A stretch of 9,558 bases of DNA. It comes from an uncultured Gammaproteobacteria bacterium (GTDB taxonomy: Bacteria; Pseudomonadota; Gammaproteobacteria; Halothiobacillales; Halothiobacillaceae). The stretch's first letter is position 1. Every line of letters starts with the position of its first letter. Positions 1 through 6,311 of this stretch are shown here, piece by piece. The position numbers were made by a program, and so were the translations under genes. The notes beneath the pieces were generated by a model that was given only the letters and a program-made list of their open reading frames with translations, did not search any database and was not told the origin of the DNA. Where the stretch lies: NCBI GenBank assembly GCA_938004235.1, contig CALKWL010000021.1, positions 1 to 9,558 of the forward strand, given 5' to 3'.

Positions 1-57
1 TCCAACTTTGATGAAACGGTGCGCCAGCTCAAGACACAATTTGGAAACAAGGTATAG
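1..57 (+). CDS. C-terminal end of an upstream gene (partial)
   Basis: An open frame runs in from the left window edge and reads SNFDETVRQLKTQFGNKV before a TAG stop at 55-57. It lies 45 bases upstream of the DUF669 gene on the same strand, so it is probably the preceding member of the replication cassette. In many phages the gene just before a DUF669 protein encodes a Sak4/RecA-like single-strand-annealing ATPase, and that is my guess from context alone. Eighteen residues carry no diagnostic motif, so the product is not identified. Confidence 0.5.
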   Translation, partial: SNFDETVRQLKTQFGNKV

Positions 58-58
58 T

Positions 59-72
59 GCCCCCCGTGGGGC
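59..72 (+). other. Short GC-rich hairpin between genes
   Basis: GCCCC at 59-63 pairs perfectly with GGGGC at 68-72 around a CCGT loop, in the 45-base gap after the stop at 57. No T-run follows, so it is not a standard intrinsic terminator. It could protect or punctuate the mRNA ahead of the DUF669 gene, or be chance in GC-rich DNA. Confidence 0.3.
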
Positions 73-102
73 TAAAACTCGTATCAAAAGGAGCACTTAA
101 AC

Positions 103-762
103 ATGGCATTCCGCAAAAGTAAAGGCAAAAAATCCGCTGGTATCTCGGTTGATTTCGAGGGAGTTGAGGCCGGCGGCCGATCCCTTCCCGATGGCACCTA
201 TGCGTGCGTGGTGGATGGGATCCCTGAGTTGAAGGAGTCTCAGGGGGGGAATGAGTACATCTCTTGGACCCTGAAAGTCGACTCGGGCAAGTACAAGGGG
301 CGAAAGGTCTGGCACAACACCAGTCTCCAGCCGCAGGCTCTCTGGAACCTGCGCAACATGCTGGAGGCAATGGGAATTCAAGTTGAGGATGGTGCAATGG
401 ACTTGGAGCTGGATGAGTTCGAAGGGCAGGCCGTGGGGGTCATCGTGGTGAACGAGAAGTATGAGGGCAAAGATCGCCCGCGTGCCTCCGAGTTCATTCC
501 GGTGGAAGATGTCGAAGATGACGACGGAGACGACGACCCGGAGGAGGATGGCGCGGATGAAGACGACGAGCCCTCGCCCAAGAAAACCTCCCGCAAGAAG
601 AAAGCCCCCGAGCCCGAGTTTAAAGTCGGCCAGAAGGTGACCTTCGAGGACGACGGAGAGGAAGTCGCTGGCAAGATCACCGAACTGGAGGAAGAGGTGG
701 CCACCGTGAAGGTCGGTCGTGAGTTGTACGAGGTTGAGGTCAGCGACTTGTCGGCTGCCTAA
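103..762 (+). CDS. DUF669-family single-stranded-DNA-binding protein with acidic linker and C-terminal SH3-like domain
   Basis: The 219-aa product is predicted to bind single-stranded DNA during phage replication and recombination in the host cytoplasm. Residues 27-132 match the DUF669 pattern seen in phage recombination cassettes: SLPDGTYACVV, then KESQGGNEYI, KYKGRKVWHNTSLQPQALW and a following LEAMGI helix. Residues 135-157 are almost all Asp/Glu, residues 160-168 are Lys/Arg-rich (KKTSRKKK), and residues 172-218 look like a small KOW/Tudor/SH3-type barrel (FKVGQKVTFEDDGEEVAGKI, then VATVKVGRELYEVEVSDL). The acidic stretch recalls the acidic tails of other single-strand binding proteins but is internal here. 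The start at 103 is supported by AAAAGGAG at 86-93, nine bases upstream. The family call rests on motif recognition and is fairly secure; the C-terminal domain is inference. Confidence 0.82.
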   Translation: MAFRKSKGKKSAGISVDFEGVEAGGRSLPDGTYACVVDGIPELKESQGGNEYISWTLKVDSGKYKGRKVWHNTSLQPQALWNLRNMLEAMGIQVEDGAMDLELDEFEGQAVGVIVVNEKYEGKDRPRASEFIPVEDVEDDDGDDDPEEDGADEDDEPSPKKTSRKKKAPEPEFKVGQKVTFEDDGEEVAGKITELEEEVATVKVGRELYEVEVSDLSAA

Positions 763-779
763 TCAACAACTTGGAGGCT

Positions 780-813
780 AGGAGGGGGGGGATCAAGGGT
801 TCCTCCCCTTTTT
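780..813 (+). terminator. Possible intrinsic terminator / translation-control hairpin before the helicase gene
   Basis: Between the DUF669 stop (760-762) and the helicase ATG (823), G785-G791 can pair with CCTCCCC at 802-808 (seven pairs, one G-T wobble, ten-base loop). TTTTT at 809-813 follows directly, giving the form of a rho-independent terminator. A competing pairing of GGAGG (781-785) with CCTCC (802-806) is fully Watson-Crick. It would hide AGGAGG at 780-785, the only strong SD-like sequence upstream of the helicase. The element may act as a partial terminator that lowers helicase expression relative to the DUF669 protein, or may control helicase translation. Confidence 0.5.
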
Positions 814-822
814 CTACTACCT

Positions 823-2238
823 ATGAAGACCTGGGTTCCCGACGCCACACAACTAAAGGCTCGCAATTTTCTCCGAGCCCACTATCATTCAGCTGGGTTA
901 TTTCTTCCCCCAGGCTGGGGAAAGACTTCAATCGCATTGTCTGCTATCACCCACCTAATGCGACGGAAGAGGATCCGCCGGGTGCTGGTAGTTGCCCCTG
1001 TTAGGCCTACTTACGCGGTTTGGCCTGAGGAGCCAAAGCTGTGGGAACAGTTCCACGGCTTAACGGTAGGCGTGATACACGGAAAGGAACGTGAGCAGGT
1101 TTTGCGAGACCGTACCTATAATGTTCATGTCACAAACTACGACTCGCTGGCCTGGATCGCCCAGCAGCCCCTCCCGAACCGCTATTGGGACTTAATTGTT
1201 CTAGATGAGTCAGGGAATATTAAGCATCCTGACACTCTTCGATCCCAGGCCCTAAAGTTCCTTCAAGGGTCCCGCGGGGCCCCCTACTGTTGGATCCTGA
1301 ACGGGTCACCAATTCCTAGACACTATGAAGACCTGTTTGGTCAGCTGCTGGCAATGGACGGGGGCAAGCTGCTTGGGAAGAGCCTTCGGGAGTACCGACG
1401 ACGCTTTTTCCGCCAGTCTGGGTGGGGACGAAAGACCTGGACAGTCACGCGATTGGGTAAGAGACAAATCAAGCGTCTAATTGCCCCCAGGGTGTTTTCA
1501 TTGGATGAGAACTCCTATAAGGACCTGCCCCTACTCAAGATGGTAGACCGTATGGTTGAGTTCCCCCCCGAGTTGAAAAAGAAATACATCCACTTTGTAA
1601 AGAATAGCATCGTCTCAATCTGTGGTGAGAAGATTACTGCCGCAAATGCTGGGGCCTTGACAATGAAAGTGCTCCAGTTCACGGGGGGTAACATCTACCT
1701 GGATGAGCTCGATGAGCGGGGGAAGAAAGTGCCCCTCCATATCCACGACCTGAAGGAGGAACAGTTGAGTGGGCTGATTGAAGAGCTCCAAGGGAATCAG
1801 CTGCTGATAGGCTATCGGTTTAAACATGAGAAGGCCCGCCTAAAGGAGGTGCTTCGACGGTTTCAGGATCCCGTACCTGTCATGGATAACCCCCGCCTAA
1901 CCGTGAAACTCCAGAATGAGTGGAACGCCGGAAAGTATCGAGTGATGATGGGTAATCCGAAGTCAATGAGCCACGGTCTAAATCTCCAGAAGTTTAAGGA
2001 GGGGCACGGGGCGGTGGCCTTCTACACCCTTCCCCATGACTACGACCATTATGACCAGATGATTCGTCGAATCCGGAGGAGGGGGTTTAAGCGAATGGTG
2101 ATCGTATATCGAATCATGGTAAAGGGGACGGTAGATGAGGAGCTTGCACAGCTGCTGACTAACAAAGAAATGACCCAAAACGACTTCATGCGCCATCTGG
2201 CAACCTACTGGGAGAAATTTGATGGTAGCCGTCTTTAA
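823..2238 (+). CDS. Phage SNF2/DEAD-like superfamily 2 helicase
   Basis: This 471-aa ATP-dependent DNA helicase or translocase is typical of phage replication/recombination cassettes. N-terminal RecA-like lobe: Walker A PGWGKTS at 30-36, motif Ia VVAPVRP at 56-62, motif II DESG at 128-131 followed by IKHP, and motif III-like LNGSPIP at 159-165, running into DLFGQLLAMDGGKLLGKS, a hallmark of the phage subfamily. Middle: NAGALTMKVLQFTGGNIY near 275-292. C-terminal lobe: motif IV LLIGYRFKHE at 327-336, motif V SHGLNLQ at 383-389 and motif VI QMIRRIRRRG at 412-421, then KGTVDEEL. The length is normal and no motif is missing. The ATG at 823 has no SD within about 20 bases; AGGAGG at 780-785 is too far away unless the intervening hairpin folds. 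No other ATG or GTG start lies between the upstream stop and 823 in this frame. Confidence 0.9.
   Translation: MKTWVPDATQLKARNFLRAHYHSAGLFLPPGWGKTSIALSAITHLMRRKRIRRVLVVAPVRPTYAVWPEEPKLWEQFHGLTVGVIHGKEREQVLRDRTYNVHVTNYDSLAWIAQQPLPNRYWDLIVLDESGNIKHPDTLRSQALKFLQGSRGAPYCWILNGSPIPRHYEDLFGQLLAMDGGKLLGKSLREYRRRFFRQSGWGRKTWTVTRLGKRQIKRLIAPRVFSLDENSYKDLPLLKMVDRMVEFPPELKKKYIHFVKNSIVSICGEKITAANAGALTMKVLQFTGGNIYLDELDERGKKVPLHIHDLKEEQLSGLIEELQGNQLLIGYRFKHEKARLKEVLRRFQDPVPVMDNPRLTVKLQNEWNAGKYRVMMGNPKSMSHGLNLQKFKEGHGAVAFYTLPHDYDHYDQMIRRIRRRGFKRMVIVYRIMVKGTVDEELAQLLTNKEMTQNDFMRHLATYWEKFDGSRL
2210..2215 (+). promoter_or_regulatory. Ribosome binding site of the VRR-NUC gene
   Basis: GGGAGA lies inside the helicase coding region, six bases before the ATG at 2222. 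It favours that ATG over the TTG one codon upstream (2219). Confidence 0.6.
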
Positions 2239-2575
2239 GAGAAGGGTTAAGGAATCCACGGTTGAAAACAGCTTTATTCGGAAGTGTAGAAACTATGAGC
2301 AGCCATTAAAGCTGAGAAAGATGAATGGTGAGGGAAACCGAAGTTGGCCCGACAGGATGATTTTGGGTAGTCAGGGATTCACGGCCTTTATAGAATTCAA
2401 GCGCCCAGGAGAGAAGCCGACTGAGCTCCAGAGTGAGATGCTCCAGGAGTTGGGCCAGTTGGGATTTCCTGCCTCTTGGTTTGATGATGCTACTAGGGCG
2501 TTTGACTGGTTAACCCACCAATACACCTGCCATTTGAGCCTGGTCAGTGATCGCAAGGGCCGAAGGGGGAAATGA
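2222..2575 (+). CDS. VRR-NUC domain nuclease (PD-(D/E)XK type)
   Basis: The 117-aa protein is essentially a stand-alone VRR-NUC domain, a virus-type restriction-like nuclease thought to cut branched or structured DNA in recombination and replication. The expected catalytic pattern is visible: Glu15 in the first helix (STVENSFIRK), Pro43-Asp44 in SWPDRMIL, Glu58 and Lys60 in FIEFKRPG, and Gln70 in TELQSEML, followed by LGQLGFPASWFDD. The usual length for single-domain phage members is about 100-130 residues, so it is complete. It overlaps the helicase gene by 17 bases, and its stop overlaps the ATG of the deacetylase gene (ATGA at 2572-2575), which suggests translational coupling. SNF2 helicase and VRR-NUC genes are frequent neighbours in phages, probably acting on the same DNA intermediates. 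Confidence 0.87.
   Translation: MVAVFKRRVKESTVENSFIRKCRNYEQPLKLRKMNGEGNRSWPDRMILGSQGFTAFIEFKRPGEKPTELQSEMLQELGQLGFPASWFDDATRAFDWLTHQYTCHLSLVSDRKGRRGK
2563..2569 (+). promoter_or_regulatory. Ribosome binding site of the deacetylase gene
   Basis: AAGGGGG precedes two consecutive ATG codons (2572 and 2575). The gap is two bases to the first and five to the second, so the second ATG may be the more efficient start. The choice changes the protein by one Met. Confidence 0.5.
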
Positions 2576-3483
2576 TGGTACCGTACTTCTATAACTTCTT
2601 CCAAAACATCCCGAGGACGGAGGGGCTCGAGATGGGTTCATACAAGGCCCAAACCCTGTTTGAACTCCTCCAACGACAGCCCTGGGCCGGCCCCCACGTC
2701 CAGGGGATGGCAGCTGATCTGGTAACTAAACTCCGCTTAGTCCACCATCCGGACTACATAGATAAGGTGCGGTCGGGTAAGATAGAAAACGGGTTTGGTA
2801 CCACTGACCACGACCACGTGTTTGCAATCATAGCCAGTGTCGGGGGTTACGTTCATTCGTTTGAGACCTTGATGGCCACTGACATTCCGGCAATTTTTTC
2901 ATTAACAAACGGCTTCCACCATGCGGGGTATGACTACGGCGGAGGTTTCTGCACATTTAACGCGATGATGATCGCAGCGGTTTTGGCAGATTCTCTGGAC
3001 TGTGCTCCAGCAGAACACCCCGGCCAGCGGTCACGGGTACTGATCCTGGACGGTGACGCCCATTTTGGAGACGGATGTGAGGATATTATCCAACAAAAGA
3101 ACCTGGTGAATGTAGACTACGTTACTACCAGCGACCTTTCACCCACTCTTCCCCCGGGACAAGACGCCCACGACTGTCTTTATCCGGCACTAAAAGACAT
3201 CAGTCGCGGCTTGTATAAGGTGGTGCTGTATCAGCCTGGGGCGGATTCTTTGATTGGCGATACCTTCAGGGTGGGGAGCTATTTGCCCCTCGAGTTTGTT
3301 TCTAGGGACTACGCGGTGTTCAAGGCCTGCAAGGCCTCGGGCACAAAGGTGTTAGTCAACCTGGGAGGGGGATACGGCGCCCCCCAACATGCGGATACCG
3401 TGAATGCCCACTTGAGCACCTATCAGTCAATGGTCAGGGTTTTTTATCCTGACACGAACATTGAGTCAGTCCACCTGCTTTGA
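2572..3483 (+). CDS. HDAC-superfamily zinc-dependent deacetylase (histone deacetylase / acetylpolyamine amidohydrolase fold)
   Basis: The 303-aa product is predicted to remove acetyl or longer acyl groups from an amine (protein lysine, polyamine or another small molecule). All active-site elements of the family can be seen. LRLVHHPDYIDKVRSG at 54-69 is the usual N-terminal landmark. The HisHis pair H116-H117 lies in TNGFHHAGYDYGGGFCTFN. LDGDAHFGDG at 159-168 supplies zinc ligands D162 and H164 and the charge-relay residues D160 and D167. PGADSLIGD at 222-230 supplies the third ligand D225. GGGYG at 265-269 carries the catalytic Tyr268. The GFHH..D.GGGFC form is closer to class IV (HDAC11-like) enzymes than to the RPPGHHA form of other classes. 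There is no signal peptide, so it should act in the cytoplasm. Length is slightly below the typical 310-370. It overlaps the VRR-NUC stop by four bases (expressed with replication genes) and the convergent minus-strand gene by 50 bases. Fold and chemistry are well supported; the substrate is unknown. Confidence 0.88.
   Translation: MMVPYFYNFFQNIPRTEGLEMGSYKAQTLFELLQRQPWAGPHVQGMAADLVTKLRLVHHPDYIDKVRSGKIENGFGTTDHDHVFAIIASVGGYVHSFETLMATDIPAIFSLTNGFHHAGYDYGGGFCTFNAMMIAAVLADSLDCAPAEHPGQRSRVLILDGDAHFGDGCEDIIQQKNLVNVDYVTTSDLSPTLPPGQDAHDCLYPALKDISRGLYKVVLYQPGADSLIGDTFRVGSYLPLEFVSRDYAVFKACKASGTKVLVNLGGGYGAPQHADTVNAHLSTYQSMVRVFYPDTNIESVHLL
3433..3453. other. Hairpin with T-rich loop at the convergent gene junction
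   Basis: GTCAGG (3433-3438) and CCTGAC (3448-3453) form a perfect six-base stem around GTTTTTTAT. It lies within the last codons of the deacetylase gene and contains the TGA stop of the minus-strand gene (3434-3436). The T-run is in the loop, not after the stem, so this is not a classic intrinsic terminator for either strand. Its position suggests a possible factor-dependent or bidirectional transcript end. Confidence 0.35.
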
Positions 3484-4459
3484 AGCCGAGCCCCTTCCTC
3501 ATCATGGGATCGCTAGACTCACGTGTTCCATTTATTACTTGGTCTACAATGGCTGCTCGCTTCAACAGGGAGGGGCCGGGGGCTATGGCACCCCTGAGTA
3601 GGGTCCTCACTTCGCTGTCATGACCCCCTACTTTCAGGTTAAGAAGAGCGTTGATGTACTCATGAGACAACCAGTTGGGGTCCAGTGTCGAGTCAGCCAA
3701 CAGTGCGACCGCGTGATCTTCGTAGGAGTTAGCCCCCCCAAGGGGCGGAAGCGGGGTACTAGACAACGGAATACTTTTCCCCGCGTTCTTCAGTTGAGCC
3801 AGGGTGAGCGCACCAATCTTCTCATCGTTGGTCATATCCATGAACTCAGATGGGGTAGTCACCGGATGACTCCGATCCCCCCAACTGAGTTGCTCTGCCG
3901 AGGGGATCAACCGGTTTTCCCCCAGGATGGGGTTCCTAACGATGGCATCGGCCATATTCTGGTTTTTCCTAATCATGTTCAAATCGGTAAGGGCCCCGGT
4001 GATATTCACCATTCCCCGCTCACCACTCATCACATCCCAAATACCAGGATACAGCCGCTTACCCACCCCGGACCCGGGCCAAGAGCCAATAGTGTCCAGA
4101 ACGTAGGCCTTCTTGTCGCCAAGCCTCATAAGGGCCTCGATGTCCGCGTCACTGAGGTCAAGCTCATCAACGGCGTCTCGAAGGGTCAGGGGACTCACAA
4201 CATACTCAACACCTTGAGCCCCCAGGAGGTCTCGAGCAACAGTCATAGGACGACTTGGATCCCCCGAGGGCATATTCTGAAATTCGACCCCGTAAATTCC
4301 TCTGGCGTCTCGCTTATCCCTTGCGGGGCGAGGGGCCGACGTGAAGTAGTCCTGCTTAGGGATGGCGTTCATCCTCTTGCCAATCTCCCCAAACTCCCTC
4401 TTAGTAAGCTGCTGACCCCTAAGGGTGTTCAACAGGCTTCGAAACGTGCCGCCGGCCAT
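3434..4459 (-). CDS. Phage virion-associated protein of unknown function, possible GNAT-like segment
   Basis: This 341-aa protein is the last gene of the minus-strand block. I do not recognise it as a named family. Residues 116-146 (KKAYVLDTIGSWPGSGVG followed by KRLYPGIWDVM) read like a beta strand, a glycine loop and a helix, resembling acetyl-CoA-binding motif A of GNAT acetyltransferases, although the usual Arg/Gln at the start of the loop is not seen. They are followed by GALTDLNMIRKNQNMADAI and then IPSAEQ, a pattern that seems familiar from other phage internal proteins. GFKAGGL at 325-331 resembles motifs in two upstream genes. The ATG at 4459 was chosen because AGGAG (4472-4468) sits eight bases upstream; a TTG two codons earlier is too close to that site. 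The 40-base gap from the 599-aa gene fits co-transcription. The tail overlaps the deacetylase gene. It is a real gene; its function is uncertain. Confidence 0.68.
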   Translation of the reverse strand: MAGGTFRSLLNTLRGQQLTKREFGEIGKRMNAIPKQDYFTSAPRPARDKRDARGIYGVEFQNMPSGDPSRPMTVARDLLGAQGVEYVVSPLTLRDAVDELDLSDADIEALMRLGDKKAYVLDTIGSWPGSGVGKRLYPGIWDVMSGERGMVNITGALTDLNMIRKNQNMADAIVRNPILGENRLIPSAEQLSWGDRSHPVTTPSEFMDMTNDEKIGALTLAQLKNAGKSIPLSSTPLPPLGGANSYEDHAVALLADSTLDPNWLSHEYINALLNLKVGGHDSEVRTLLRGAIAPGPSLLKRAAIVDQVINGTRESSDPMMRKGLGFKAGGLTQCSCQDKKP

Positions 4460-4467
4460 ATCCAAGG

Positions 4468-4472
4468 CTCCT
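4468..4472 (-). promoter_or_regulatory. Ribosome binding site selecting the ATG at 4459
   Basis: AGGAG on the minus strand lies eight bases before ATG (4459-4457) but only two bases before the alternative TTG (4465-4463), so the ATG is the likelier start. Confidence 0.6.
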
Positions 4473-4499
4473 ATGACAAAAGACGAAACACTGAGGGCG

Positions 4500-6299
4500 T
4501 TACTCGTCCCATTCGGGGTTATACTCCTCCAAGCGGCGATTCGCCTCTTCCTCCGCTATTGCAGAAAGTGGCGACATCCCGAGGAGGGGTGAAGCACGAT
4601 ACATCAACTCCCCCAAGGGCTTGCGGATCCCCATTCCCCCACTCATAGCAATATCAATCAGCTGACGCCCCCCAGGAAGATAGGGGGCTGACATCGCCAG
4701 CTGAGACGCCAGTAGGCCCGGGCCTCCTAAGGTGTATCCACCCCCCAATAGTCCAAGGCCCATCATCGAGCGGTAAGCCGTCCCCGAATCGGCTAGCCTA
4801 CTACCTAGTACTCGGTTGCCAAGGTCAGCTTCCGGTTGCATGATTGCCTTGCCACGAGCAAATTTCCGTTTGTGTTTAGACGCGTCCATAGTCTTACTGG
4901 AGGTCATGAGCTGTCCAGGAGTGAAGACCCCCCCATTGGGGCCAGACCGGGCGGCGGCGTTCTCCAGTCGGAGAAACTCGCTCCAGGCCTTATTGATGGG
5001 TTGAAGTTGCCCCTGATAATCCGGGTTCACTCGACCGATCATTTGACGGAGGGCGTTCTGAACCTCTCGCAAGGCATCACCCAACTGAGCCTGGTCAAAG
5101 TCCGGTGAGCGGTGGTAGCCAGTCGCCAGTCGACCCAGCTCCGACTCCACTTCCTTCAGGGTGGTGCCACTGGCCATTCCTTGTGGGGTAAATTTGTCAT
5201 ATAGCTTTGTCTTCAGAATCCGGTGGAACTGTTCCTGTTGGTTTTTAGGGAACGAGCTGTCAGCCATCTGAGTGAGAATATCTAGCTGATGACGAAATGG
5301 CTTATCAATCTGACCTTTCAGGTTAGGGAGCAACGCGTCATACGATTTAGATAGCTCATCCCCTACGTGGTCAATCATCTCATGCCCCGGCCTCACGTTT
5401 TTGGGAAGACTCTTATTGACGTGCCCTAAGACCCTGTTAGCCATGCCCCGGTTGAATTCACGGATTGTGGTACGTTCACTACTGGCAATCGCATCACCCA
5501 GACCTGGAATTGACCTGGCGCCCTCCTCAGCACGACGGAACACTCCGCCAAGTCGCTGTCCTGGAGTTGGAGTAACCCCCATTTGGCGCAGCTGCTGAAT
5601 GTCGTCAGGAACGTTGGGGGCGACTGCTCGAGTAAACGGGGCGGCAAGTAGTCCAGCAACTGTGCCTCCAACACCGCCTGTCCCTACCTGCTGAGCCTTC
5701 TGACCCATGAAGTCCCCCTGGGAGGAGGCATTAGTGACTGGCATGGCCGCGCTATAGGTTCCGCCCGCGGAGGCGTCCTTCAGTCGGTTGGCCAGAAAAG
5801 CCCTTGCCGATCCCGCCAGACCGCTACCGGGGGCAGCAACCGAGCGGGCGGTCATCAGGCCAGGCAGTGCGAAGCTTAAGGCTGTGCCCCCTAAGATGTT
5901 GCCAGCTAGTCGGGGAACATCTAAGTCCTCAGGGCCGCCCCCCCTGACTGACGCATAATCCCTTTCACGGTCGGCCATGTACTGATTGAGCCCCCCTGCG
6001 GTAAGAGGAAGCCCAACAGTTTCTTCCATCCCCTGATAAAGCTGATCTTTGATCCCACTGAGCGGGTCAAGGTTCGCTAGGGCTTGAATCACCCCCAGGG
6101 GCATATCCGTGAGTCCAGCTTTGAACCCCTCCACTGCCGCAGTGGGGTTTCCAGCCCGCTTAACGATGCTTTCATTGCTGCGATAGCTGCGGGATTTCAA
6201 CTCCTCAATCAGGGCCTGAACCGCCTCATCATCACCACTTTGATCGGCGGCAACAATAGCGGCCTCCAGTGCTTCCCGGGAGTAAATCGGCGTACCCAT
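4500..6299 (-). CDS. Internal virion / DNA-ejection-like protein
   Basis: This 599-aa, Gly/Ala-rich protein is most like phage internal virion proteins that enter the host with the DNA. Residues 7-35 hold the helix SREALEAAIVAADQSGDDEA followed by VQALIEEL, an N-terminal pattern I know from phage injection-type proteins. Glycine-rich hydrophobic segments near 131-150, 205-223 and 512-536 could insert in or cross a membrane. Residues 241-325 (GVTPTPGQRLGG, RRAEEGARSIPGLGDAI, REFNRGMANRVL, LSKSYDALLPNL) match a conserved block in many podovirus-type and prophage proteins; 385-450 are helical. The start at 6299 was preferred over an ATG at 6323 because AAGGAG (6311-6306) precedes it by six bases and overlaps the TAA stop (6312-6310) of the 767-aa gene, so stop and SD are fused. 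The family assignment is by pattern recognition; the ejection role is inferred. Confidence 0.78.
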   Translation of the reverse strand: MGTPIYSREALEAAIVAADQSGDDEAVQALIEELKSRSYRSNESIVKRAGNPTAAVEGFKAGLTDMPLGVIQALANLDPLSGIKDQLYQGMEETVGLPLTAGGLNQYMADRERDYASVRGGGPEDLDVPRLAGNILGGTALSFALPGLMTARSVAAPGSGLAGSARAFLANRLKDASAGGTYSAAMPVTNASSQGDFMGQKAQQVGTGGVGGTVAGLLAAPFTRAVAPNVPDDIQQLRQMGVTPTPGQRLGGVFRRAEEGARSIPGLGDAIASSERTTIREFNRGMANRVLGHVNKSLPKNVRPGHEMIDHVGDELSKSYDALLPNLKGQIDKPFRHQLDILTQMADSSFPKNQQEQFHRILKTKLYDKFTPQGMASGTTLKEVESELGRLATGYHRSPDFDQAQLGDALREVQNALRQMIGRVNPDYQGQLQPINKAWSEFLRLENAAARSGPNGGVFTPGQLMTSSKTMDASKHKRKFARGKAIMQPEADLGNRVLGSRLADSGTAYRSMMGLGLLGGGYTLGGPGLLASQLAMSAPYLPGGRQLIDIAMSGGMGIRKPLGELMYRASPLLGMSPLSAIAEEEANRRLEEYNPEWDE

Positions 6300-6305
6300 G
6301 TCAGT

Positions 6306-6311
6306 CTCCTT
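6306..6311 (-). promoter_or_regulatory. Ribosome binding site fused to the upstream stop codon
   Basis: Minus-strand TAAGGAG combines the stop of the 767-aa gene with the SD of the next gene, six bases before ATG 6299. It rules against the in-frame ATG at 6323, which lies upstream of this site. Confidence 0.75.

Noticed and set aside
30..58. Possible sigma-70 promoter around TATAGT at 53-58
   Set aside because: No acceptable -35 hexamer lies 16-18 bases upstream; the TTGGAA nearby is only about six bases away.
97..397. Two minus-strand open frames over the start of the DUF669 gene
   Set aside because: They are antisense to a well-supported gene, lack ribosome binding sites and contain no recognisable motifs.
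378..704. A Ser-rich minus-strand open frame
   Set aside because: It is the mirror image of the Asp/Glu-rich linker codons of the DUF669 gene and has no independent support.
771..1004. A TTG-initiated frame directly after the DUF669 gene
   Set aside because: It runs out of frame into the helicase gene, whose Walker A motif lies in the other frame, and its composition is not protein-like.
3439..3446. A-run at the end of the 341-aa gene as a programmed frameshift site (A AAA AAC)
   Set aside because: In the coding frame the six A bases form two AAA codons, so the heptamer is out of phase, and the stop follows almost at once.
3620..4648. A 342-codon plus-strand open frame antisense to the late genes
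   Set aside because: It spans the boundary of two minus-strand genes that have good ribosome binding sites and protein-like composition. It has no SD before its ATG and its translation is Pro/Arg/Ser-rich without motifs, as expected of a shadow frame.
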